Shown here in pieces: positions 1-5,303 of a DNA stretch of 5,303 nucleotides (positions are counted from its first letter, which is position 1; every line of letters starts with the position of its first letter). A program made the position numbers and the translations under genes. The stretch comes from an uncultured Phascolarctobacterium sp. (GTDB lineage Bacteria > Bacillota > Negativicutes > Acidaminococcales > Acidaminococcaceae), in the NCBI GenBank assembly GCA_945949475.1, contig CAMFET010000075.1, positions 1 through 5,303 of the forward strand. The letters are read 5' to 3'. The notes under the pieces were generated by a model. It was not told the DNA's origin, made no database searches, and was given only the letters and a program-made list of their open reading frames with translations.

Positions 1-364
1 GAATGAGTTTTTAAAAACTAAAGGCATCTACTCCCTGGTTATGATTCTCTTTTTCCTAGGCGTTTATGGTATGGTTTTGAGTAAAAACTACATGAAAAAG
101 CTCATGGCCATGAACGTTATGCAGGTAGCGGTAATTTTCTTCTATCTGTGCTTTGCTCAAAAGGACGGTGCTATGATACCCATTCAAAATGGTATCACTA
201 CCGACCCTAATGCCTATATCAACCCCCTTCCTCATGGTCTGATGCTGACGGCCATCGTTGTTAGCCTTGGTACCACTGGTGTAGCCATTGCGCTTTTGAT
301 GCGTATTAAAGAGATTTATGGCTCCGTTGAGGAAGTAGAGGTATTGAGGAGGGCAAGTAAATGA
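1..364 (+). CDS. mrpC: Mrp/Mnh-type cation/proton antiporter subunit C (NuoK-like), start codon cut by window edge
   Basis: Small membrane subunit of an Mrp-type Na+(K+)/H+ antiporter, homologous to NuoK of complex I. It sits in the membrane arm beside the D-type subunits. Three membrane helices are visible, at about residues 10-27, 34-53 and 77-101 if the protein starts one codon before base 2. The segment DPNAYINPLPHGLMLTAIVV matches the DPLPQALVLTAIVI signature of MrpC proteins. The two membrane glutamates of NuoK (E. coli Glu36 and Glu72) correspond to Asn39 and Thr92, as usual for MrpC rather than NuoK. The frame is open from base 2. Base 1 (G) could end an ATG, giving M-N-E-F-L-K and 121 residues, the normal MrpC length. 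The in-window ATG at 41 would remove half of the first helix, so it is unlikely to be the start. The TGA stop at 362-364 overlaps the next ATG by 4 bases. Family assignment is secure; the exact start is inferred. Confidence 0.88.
   Translation, partial: NEFLKTKGIYSLVMILFFLGVYGMVLSKNYMKKLMAMNVMQVAVIFFYLCFAQKDGAMIPIQNGITTDPNAYINPLPHGLMLTAIVVSLGTTGVAIALLMRIKEIYGSVEEVEVLRRASK
346..353 (+). promoter_or_regulatory. Ribosome binding site of D subunit 1
   Basis: GAGGAGGG lies 7 bases before the ATG at 361 and inside the last codons of the C-subunit gene. It fixes the ATG at 361 as the start. Together with the ATGA start/stop overlap it suggests translational coupling. Confidence 0.8.
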
Positions 365-1854
365 CACAGCATGCTCCAATATTTATCGTTCTACTGCCCT
401 TGACAGCATCGCTTTTATGCATGCTGTTTAGCCGCATCAAAAAGGAGCTGGGCGCGTGGATTGTAATGGCCTCCATCGTGGGTGCCTTCCTGAGTGCTTG
501 CACCGTGCTCCAACGCGTTATCGCTACCGGCGGCAAAACCTGGCACTATTGGATGGGCGGCTGGCAGCCTCCTATCGGCATTGAATTTGCTCTCGATCCT
601 TTAAACAGCGTGTTGGCTGTGCTGGTAACCTTTATTTCCATGATGGTTGCTTTATACAGCAAGCCCTTTGTGAAGGAAGAGGATTGGCTCCATGTGGGTG
701 GCTATTACACCCTGTTTGGTCTGTTGACCGTGGGCCTGTGCGGCATGATTATTACGGGCGACGTATTTAACCTTTACGTTTATCTGGAAATTATGTCCCT
801 GTCCGGCTATGGATTGATTTCCCTCGGCGGCAAAAAATCCATGCTGGCAGCCTTCCGTTATCTGTTAATCGGCACCATTGGTGCTTCCCTGTACCTCTTG
901 GGCGTTGGTTATCTGTACGCTCTGACCGGTACCCTGAACATGGCGGACTTGGCTCAAAGAGTTGTTCCCTTTATCGGCACGCCGCTCTTTGCTATCGCTG
1001 TGGCCTGCTTCATCATTGGCTTTGGTATTAAGATGGCGCTGTTCCCGCTGCACGGCTGGCAGCCCGATGCTTATACCTTTGCTCATCCCGGTGCGGCTGC
1101 CTTCATCGCAGGCTGCATGAGTAAGGCTCCTGCCTATGCTTTGATTCGCTTCATGTACTACATTTTCAAGGTTGATAGCCCTGTAATGCACAGTGCACTG
1201 AACGTTTTAGGTATCCTCGGTATTGCAGGTATCCTGATTGGCTCCATTATGGCCATGGCTCAATACGACTTCCGTCGTATGCTGGCTTATTCCTCCGTAG
1301 CACAAATTGGCTACATTGCCATTGGTATGGCGATGGGCAACATGTATGGCTTCATCGGCGCCGTACTGCACATCATTAACCATGCCTTCATGAAATGCAG
1401 CCTGTTCCTAGTTATCGGTGGCGTTGAGCATCGCTTTGGCGAGGTTAACTTGTATCGCTTGGGTGGTTTGAATAAAAAGATGACCATCAGCACCATCACC
1501 GTAACCCTGGCAGCACTTTCCATGATTGGCTTGCCGCCAACTGCGGGCTTCTTCAGTAAATGGTATCTGATGATGGGTGCTTACACCGGTCAGCAATATT
1601 TCTACATTGCCGTGCTGGTAGTCAGCTCCCTGCTGAATGCGATTTACTTCTTCCGTATCATTGAGCAAATGTTTGTACAGCGCGAAGCTTCCCTCACCGA
1701 GGTGCATCCTCACAAGGGTAAGCTGGGACTGCCCTTCAGCATGGCACTGCCGATTTTCGTAATGGGCATTGGCATTCTGGTGCTGGGCTTCTACAGCGTG
1801 GACATTGTTACGGATATCATTAAATTAGGCTTGCCGGAGGTGTTCTTGAGATGA
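361..1854 (+). CDS. mrpD: Mrp-type antiporter subunit D, copy 1 (NuoN/NuoM-like proton-conducting subunit)
   Basis: Polytopic inner-membrane antiporter subunit of the proton-conducting NuoL/M/N-MrpA/D family, 497 residues with about 14 predicted helices, which is full length for MrpD. The charged residues known to build the proton path are all present: Glu143 (YLEIM, TM5), Lys224 (GIKMALFPLHGW, TM7), His231, Lys255 (MSKAPAYALIR, TM8), His337, His341 and Lys345 (LHIINHAFMK, TM10-11) and Lys400 (GFFSKW, TM12). The cytosolic-loop signature DFRRMLAYSSVAQIGY is at 303-318. Established knowledge: the Glu and TM7 Lys equivalents (Glu137 and Lys219 in Bacillus MrpD) are needed for antiport. Inference: this is an active proton channel exchanging H+ for Na+ or K+ within the complex. 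It follows the C subunit with a 4-base overlap, as mrpC-mrpD usually do, and overlaps the next D gene by 4 bases. NuoN-like subunits of complex I or a group 4 hydrogenase look similar; the MrpC neighbour favours Mrp. Confidence 0.9.
   Translation: MTQHAPIFIVLLPLTASLLCMLFSRIKKELGAWIVMASIVGAFLSACTVLQRVIATGGKTWHYWMGGWQPPIGIEFALDPLNSVLAVLVTFISMMVALYSKPFVKEEDWLHVGGYYTLFGLLTVGLCGMIITGDVFNLYVYLEIMSLSGYGLISLGGKKSMLAAFRYLLIGTIGASLYLLGVGYLYALTGTLNMADLAQRVVPFIGTPLFAIAVACFIIGFGIKMALFPLHGWQPDAYTFAHPGAAAFIAGCMSKAPAYALIRFMYYIFKVDSPVMHSALNVLGILGIAGILIGSIMAMAQYDFRRMLAYSSVAQIGYIAIGMAMGNMYGFIGAVLHIINHAFMKCSLFLVIGGVEHRFGEVNLYRLGGLNKKMTISTITVTLAALSMIGLPPTAGFFSKWYLMMGAYTGQQYFYIAVLVVSSLLNAIYFFRIIEQMFVQREASLTEVHPHKGKLGLPFSMALPIFVMGIGILVLGFYSVDIVTDIIKLGLPEVFLR
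1836..1842 (+). promoter_or_regulatory. Ribosome binding site of D subunit 2
   Basis: GGAGGTG, a near-perfect match to the anti-Shine-Dalgarno sequence, lies 8 bases before the ATG at 1851 and inside the end of D subunit 1. It supports the start at 1851 and separate translation of the two D proteins. Confidence 0.8.
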
Positions 1855-3356
1855 CGATTATAGATTGCAGACCCTTTCTGGCAGTAGGTGTTTCCTTTGT
1901 TGCTGTTATTTTGATTGCCTTCAGCAGACGCTGGCCCAACCTGCGTGAGGCCTGGAGTGTAATCGCTTCCGTGCTCAAGTTTGGCATTATCCTGTCCATG
2001 CTGCCCGCCGTTTTGGATGGCAATGTTTACCAATGGACACTGTGCCAAATCACTGATACTGTGGGCTTAACCCTGCGCACCGACCCGGCGGGCATGATTT
2101 TTGCCACGCTGGCCTCCATGCTGTGGGTGCCCATGAACTTCTATTCCATCGGCTATATGCGCTGCAACCAGGAGCGCGAGCAGACCGGTTACTTTGCAGC
2201 ATTTGCCATGTGCATGAGCGCAGTAATGGGTATTGCCATGGCCGAGAACCTGTTGACATTCTTCATTTTTTACGAGCTGCTGACCTTAGCAAGCTATCCC
2301 TTGGTGCTGCATAAGCGTAACCAAGAGGCTTTGATGGCCAGCCGTAAGTACTTGATTTACACCTTGATTTCCGGCCAGTTCTTCCTGGCAGGTGTTATCG
2401 CCGTATACTGCATCAGCGGTACCATGAGCTTCACCGCCGGCGGCTTCTTAACCACCGACATGGCTCCCAAATGGGTGTTGCAGGCAGTCTTCGTGCTGAT
2501 GATTTTGGCAGGCTCCGTAAAAGCAGCCGTTATGCCGCTGCATGGCTGGCTGCCGGCCGCTATGATTGCGCCGACCCCTGTATCTGCTTTGCTGCATGCG
2601 GTGGCCGTTGTTAAGACCGGCGTTTTCGCCGTGCTGCGCATTATCGGCTTCGTTTTCGGTCCCAAGCTGCTCGCAGAAATTGGTGTTACGGATGTGCTCG
2701 CTTGGGCGGCTGCTACCAGTATTTTGGTATCCTCCCTCATCGCACTGCGTCAGGACCACTTGAAACGCCGCTTGGCCTTCTCCACTATCGGCCAGCTTTC
2801 CTACATCGTATTGGGCGCAGCGCTGATTTCTCCTATCAGCATTAAGGGTGCGTACCTGCACTTGGTAGCCCATGCGGTTATGAAGATTACCCTCTTTATG
2901 TGCGCGGGCCTGATTATCGCCCGTACTCACAGAAACAATATCAGCGAGCTCTATGGCATCGGCAAGAAGCTTCCAGTAACGATGGCCTGCTTCACCATAG
3001 CATCGCTAGGCATCGCTGGTGTGCCCTTCCTAGTAGGCTTTATTAGTAAGTGGAACCTGTGCTTGGGCGCTTTGCAGGCTGGCAAGCCCTTGTATGTGCT
3101 GCTGTGGGTAGCTAGTGGTCTGTTGGCTGCGGCTTATTTGATTCCTGTTTCCCAAATGGCCTTCTTCGTGAAGGATCCGCAGGAAAAATTCCGCTCCTAT
3201 GGCGAAATCAGCTATGCTATGCTGATTCCTATCTGCATTACTACTTTGATTGCGCTGATTTTGGGCTGCGTTCCCAATATCTATCCGCATTTCTATGAAT
3301 TGGCAACGATGGCCTCTAACGCAGTTTGCGCAGGCTGGCACGGGGGGTGGCTATAA
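1851..3356 (+). CDS. Mrp-type antiporter subunit D, copy 2 (NuoL/NuoM-like proton-conducting subunit)
   Basis: Second antiporter-like membrane subunit, 501 residues with about 14 predicted helices. It keeps the complete charge set: Glu142 (FYELL, TM5), Lys224 (GSVKAAVMPLHGW, TM7), His231, His249 (SALLHA), Lys255 (VVKTGVFAVLR, TM8), His337, His341 and Lys345 (LHLVAHAVMK) and Lys400 (GFISKW, TM12). The loop signature HLKRRLAFSTIGQLSY is at 303-318. The motif HGWLPAAMIAPTPVSALLHA at 231-250 resembles the TM7-8 loop of NuoL, NuoM and the N-terminal half of MrpA more than that of copy 1. This suggests it fills the NuoL/MrpA-like slot, but that is inference. It has no C-terminal MrpA extension (MbhD/MbhE-like part), ending soon after helix 14. 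It overlaps D1 by 4 bases and the small gene by 1 base (TAATG). It is expected to be a second working proton channel. Copies 1 and 2 are clearly diverged in sequence despite their matching register, so they are not a recent duplication. Confidence 0.88.
   Translation: MTIIDCRPFLAVGVSFVAVILIAFSRRWPNLREAWSVIASVLKFGIILSMLPAVLDGNVYQWTLCQITDTVGLTLRTDPAGMIFATLASMLWVPMNFYSIGYMRCNQEREQTGYFAAFAMCMSAVMGIAMAENLLTFFIFYELLTLASYPLVLHKRNQEALMASRKYLIYTLISGQFFLAGVIAVYCISGTMSFTAGGFLTTDMAPKWVLQAVFVLMILAGSVKAAVMPLHGWLPAAMIAPTPVSALLHAVAVVKTGVFAVLRIIGFVFGPKLLAEIGVTDVLAWAAATSILVSSLIALRQDHLKRRLAFSTIGQLSYIVLGAALISPISIKGAYLHLVAHAVMKITLFMCAGLIIARTHRNNISELYGIGKKLPVTMACFTIASLGIAGVPFLVGFISKWNLCLGALQAGKPLYVLLWVASGLLAAAYLIPVSQMAFFVKDPQEKFRSYGEISYAMLIPICITTLIALILGCVPNIYPHFYELATMASNAVCAGWHGGWL
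3342..3350 (+). promoter_or_regulatory. Ribosome binding site of the small acidic-tail gene
   Basis: A G-rich stretch GGGGGGTGG lies 5 bases before the ATG at 3356, inside the last codons of D subunit 2. It is a fair Shine-Dalgarno match and decides for the start at 3356. An in-frame ATG at 3326 exists but would add ten residues (MRRLARGVAI) overlapping D2 and has a poorer site. Confidence 0.6.
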
Positions 3357-3604
3357 TGACTAAGAAAACAGTCTATATGCTGGTAGCTGTGGTTTTGGTA
3401 TTGGCAGCCGCTGCCGAAATTGCCGGCGTGCATATGCACGCTGCATCCTGGTGGCCCTTGCCCTTTGGCTACGACATTTTCTTTGGCTTTGTTGGTGCTT
3501 GGGTGCTTATCATCGTCTCCAAGCTGATTATGGCGCCGATTTTGCAGCGCGATAAGGATTATTATGATGATGATTTTGATGAAGATGGCAGAGGTGATGA
3601 CTGA
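3356..3604 (+). CDS. Small two-helix membrane protein with acidic tail, accessory to the Mrp-type complex
   Basis: Protein of 82 residues with a predicted helix at about 5-24, a short loop containing His26, His28, Trp32 and Trp33, a second helix at about 39-58, and a strongly acidic C-terminal tail. Ten of the last 17 residues are Asp or Glu, and RDKDYYDDD at 65-73 is the core. With both ends probably on the cytoplasmic side, the tail would face the cytosol. No catalytic motif is visible. From memory, similar small proteins with a GFVG helix and a DEDYYD-type end lie between D-type subunits in other bacterial Mrp-like operons, so it is probably a small accessory subunit. Its biochemical role is unknown to me. 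It overlaps D2 and D3 by 1 base each, which implies co-translation and assembly with them. It is not recognisably MrpE, F or G. The existence of the gene is well supported; its function is inferred from position. Confidence 0.8.
   Translation: MTKKTVYMLVAVVLVLAAAAEIAGVHMHAASWWPLPFGYDIFFGFVGAWVLIIVSKLIMAPILQRDKDYYDDDFDEDGRGDD
3591..3598 (+). promoter_or_regulatory. Ribosome binding site of D subunit 3
   Basis: GAGGTGAT lies 5 bases before the ATG at 3604 and matches the 3' part of the consensus AGGAGGTGAT. It falls in the codons for the last Gly-Asp-Asp region of the acidic tail, so one stretch serves both protein and ribosome binding. Confidence 0.75.
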
Positions 3605-5303
3605 TGAATGAATTAATGCTTCACCCTGGTCTGATTTTGTGGGTAGTGGGCATTGTAGCCATGCTTGCTCCCAAGTGTATCAGGAAATTTGTCCTGGCTT
3701 TAGGCCCCTTGGCCGCTGTTGGCGCAGCCTTAAAGCTGCCCCTTGGCACGGAGTACACCTTGAACTTCGTCCATGATATTCAGCTGCATTTGATGTATGT
3801 TGATAAACTGGCTTGGATTTTTGCCTTTATCTTCTCAGTTTTGGCTTTGGTGAGCGGCATTTATGCTGCGCACAACCCCAATAGAATGGAAGCACTGTGC
3901 TCCATGGCCTATGCCGGTGGCGCCATTTGCGTGTGCTTGGCTAAGGATTGGCTGAGCTTCATCTTCTTTTGGGAATCCTTGGCCATCACTTCCTTGTTCC
4001 TAGTATGGTGCAACCCTACTCATGAAGCGCGGCGCGCAGGCTTCCGCTACATGCTGGTGCACATGCTGGGCGGCGGTATCCTCTTGGCTGGTATCTTCGT
4101 GATTTGGTTCACCGGCCATGGCGATATGATGATTCATAGCCTTACCAATAGACCGCATGATTGGGCTTATTGGCTGGTAATGCTGGGCATGTTCATTAAC
4201 GTGGCTATGCCCCCTGTGAATGCATGGCTGGTTGATGCTTACTCCAACTCCACTCTTACTGGTGGCGTTTTCATGAGCTGCCTCACTACTAAGGTTGCAG
4301 TTTATGCTTTGATTAGAGTGTACGCAGGCACCGAGCTCCTGATGTGGGGCGGTGTGCTGATGGCTCTGTATGGCGCCTGCTACGCGATTATGGAAAACGA
4401 TATGCGTAAGCTCCTTGCTCACCATATCATTTCCCAGACCGGCTTCATGGTTGCCGGTGCCGGTATTGGCACGGCGATGTCCATGAACGGCGCTACTGCC
4501 CATGCCTTCTGCGATATCCTCTTTAAATCCCTGCTCTTTATGTGCGCTGGCGCCGTTATTTATGCAACCGGCATTAAGCACATCAATAAGGTGGGCGGCA
4601 TGGCCAAGAAGCTGCCGCTGGTTGCAGTTTGCTTCTTCTCCGCTGCCTTCTCCATCGCCGGTATCCCGGCCTTCAACGGCTTTATCAGTAAGAATATTAC
4701 TGTTAACGCTGCTGCAGCTGCAGGCCAGCCCATGGTCTTCACGCTGCTCGAGCTGGCTGCCATCGGTACCTTTTTGTCCATCCCGCTGAAGATGGGTTAC
4801 TTTATCTTCCTGCGCAAGGATGACAAGGGTGCAGAGGTTATCAATCCGCTGCCCATCAATATGAAGATTGCGATGAGCATCAGTGGCTTCCTCTGCTTCC
4901 TGTATGGTGTTTATCCCGATTTGCTGTATCGTCATCTGCCCTTTGAGATGACTCCGTACCAGCCCTTTACTGCGCCGCATCTGCTGCAGCCGGTACAAAT
5001 GCTGGGCATGGCTATGATTCCCTTTATGATGTATTTGAAGAACATGGAGCCGCATACAGCAATCAGCTTGGATACTGACTGGTTCTATCGTAAGCCCTTT
5101 GCTGGCTTGATTGGCAAGACCAGTGCCTTGCTGTGCGCACTGTGCGGTGGTTTGGGCAATGCTTGGCAGGTGCTGTACGAAAAGTTTATGGATTTGACCT
5201 CGAATCCGATGGATTTCTTAGATGCGAAGCCCTTCCGCAAACGCAGCCATTATAATCCGGAGAACTATCGTACTTCCATTGCTGACCCCATGATGATTAC
5301 GCT
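3604..5303 (+). CDS. Divergent Mrp-type antiporter subunit D, copy 3, with C-terminal extension (3' end outside window)
   Basis: NuoL/MrpD-type membrane protein, 566 codons visible and still open at the right edge. Core residues seen: Glu124 (FFWESL, TM5), Lys230 (TTKVAVYALIR, TM8), His300 (ATAHAF), Lys308 (LFKSLLFMCAG) and Lys363 (GFISKN, TM12). Loop signature: NDMRKLLAHHIISQTGF at 265-281. Two key positions differ from copies 1 and 2. The TM7 lysine, nine residues before the conserved Trp, is Asn199 (INVAMPPVNAW), with Asn206 in place of the usual His. The second histidine of TM10-11 is Asp304. Spacings to Trp208, Lys230, Lys308 and Lys363 equal those in copy 1, so the alignment is firm. 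After about 15 helices there is a DTDWFYRKPF motif at 490-499, a possible further helix at 503-520 and a polar basic stretch from about 535. This makes it longer than MrpD and reminiscent of the NuoL C-terminal extension. It overlaps the small gene by 1 base. It belongs to the complex; whether it pumps protons is uncertain. Confidence 0.86.
   Translation, partial: MNELMLHPGLILWVVGIVAMLAPKCIRKFVLALGPLAAVGAALKLPLGTEYTLNFVHDIQLHLMYVDKLAWIFAFIFSVLALVSGIYAAHNPNRMEALCSMAYAGGAICVCLAKDWLSFIFFWESLAITSLFLVWCNPTHEARRAGFRYMLVHMLGGGILLAGIFVIWFTGHGDMMIHSLTNRPHDWAYWLVMLGMFINVAMPPVNAWLVDAYSNSTLTGGVFMSCLTTKVAVYALIRVYAGTELLMWGGVLMALYGACYAIMENDMRKLLAHHIISQTGFMVAGAGIGTAMSMNGATAHAFCDILFKSLLFMCAGAVIYATGIKHINKVGGMAKKLPLVAVCFFSAAFSIAGIPAFNGFISKNITVNAAAAAGQPMVFTLLELAAIGTFLSIPLKMGYFIFLRKDDKGAEVINPLPINMKIAMSISGFLCFLYGVYPDLLYRHLPFEMTPYQPFTAPHLLQPVQMLGMAMIPFMMYLKNMEPHTAISLDTDWFYRKPFAGLIGKTSALLCALCGGLGNAWQVLYEKFMDLTSNPMDFLDAKPFRKRSHYNPENYRTSIADPMMIT

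Noticed and set aside
865..1191. Minus-strand frame of 108 codons opposite D subunit 1, and similar ones at 1408-1713, 2448-2930 and 3030-3341
   Set aside because: These are low-complexity polar products antisense to conserved transmembrane helices, with no ribosome binding site or family signature noticed.
361..1854. Assigning the locus to complex I (nuoK-nuoN) or a group 4 hydrogenase
   Set aside because: The small first subunit has the MrpC signature and lacks the NuoK glutamates, and no redox subunit is present. A redox module outside the window cannot be excluded.
2566..2763. Plus-strand frames inside D genes (2123-2314, 2566-2763, 4502-4789)
   Set aside because: They are out-of-frame readings of conserved membrane-protein codons, rich in Cys, Leu, Pro and Ser, and the D-gene frame is clearly the real one.
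3326..3355. Earlier in-frame ATG at 3326 as the start of the small gene
   Set aside because: It would add an arginine-rich decapeptide overlapping D2 by about 30 bases. The ATG at 3356 has the G-rich binding site, the TAATG junction seen elsewhere in the operon, and leads straight into the first helix.
3569..3600. GAT-rich stretch as a tandem repeat
   Set aside because: It is a short run of Asp codons for the acidic tail, interrupted by TTT, GAA and GGC, and not a true repeat array.
4000..5055. A 351-codon open frame on the minus strand, opposite the third D subunit
   Set aside because: Its product is full of His, Gln, Asn and Ser, as expected from the antisense of Leu/Met/Ala-rich membrane codons. 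It has no domain or motif I recognise and lies wholly opposite a well-supported gene.

Overview
The window is a continuous stretch of one plus-strand operon. It encodes the membrane part of an Mrp/Mnh-type multisubunit cation/proton antiporter, the family that shares its subunits with respiratory complex I (NuoK, NuoL/M/N) and group 4 membrane hydrogenases. Five coding regions fill it end to end with no intergenic DNA. They are a C subunit (NuoK-like, start codon cut by the left edge), two complete D-type antiporter subunits of about 500 residues, an 82-residue two-helix membrane protein with an acidic tail, and a third, longer and divergent D-type subunit that runs off the right edge.

Layout: C subunit (1-364), D subunit 1 (361-1854), D subunit 2 (1851-3356), small acidic-tail protein (3356-3604), D subunit 3 (3604 to beyond 5303). 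The four junctions overlap by 4, 4, 1 and 1 bases. Each downstream start is preceded by a Shine-Dalgarno sequence lying inside the previous gene, so the products are probably made by coupled translation from one mRNA. No promoter, terminator, RNA gene, mobile element, CRISPR array or repeat was found. The operon must begin upstream and continue downstream.

How the genes work together: D subunits 1 and 2 each keep the full set of charged residues that form the proton path in NuoL/M/N and MrpA/D (Glu in TM5, Lys in TM7, Lys in TM8, His/Lys in TM10-11, Lys in TM12), at almost the same residue numbers. They are expected to be working antiporter modules. D subunit 3 keeps Glu124, Lys230, His300, Lys308 and Lys363, but has Asn199 where the TM7 lysine should be and Asp304 where the second histidine should be. 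It also carries a C-terminal extension. It may therefore be a non-pumping, structural or differently coupled module. No MrpA-type fusion is seen, and three separate D-type proteins stand in tandem instead. No hydrogenase or dehydrogenase catalytic subunit is in view, so a link to a redox module cannot be tested here.

Organism: bacterial. The roughly even base composition, strong AGGAGG-like ribosome binding sites and cysteine-rich membrane proteins suggest an anaerobe, perhaps a Firmicute (a Negativicutes-type genome is my guess). This is weakly supported and the sequence alone does not settle it.
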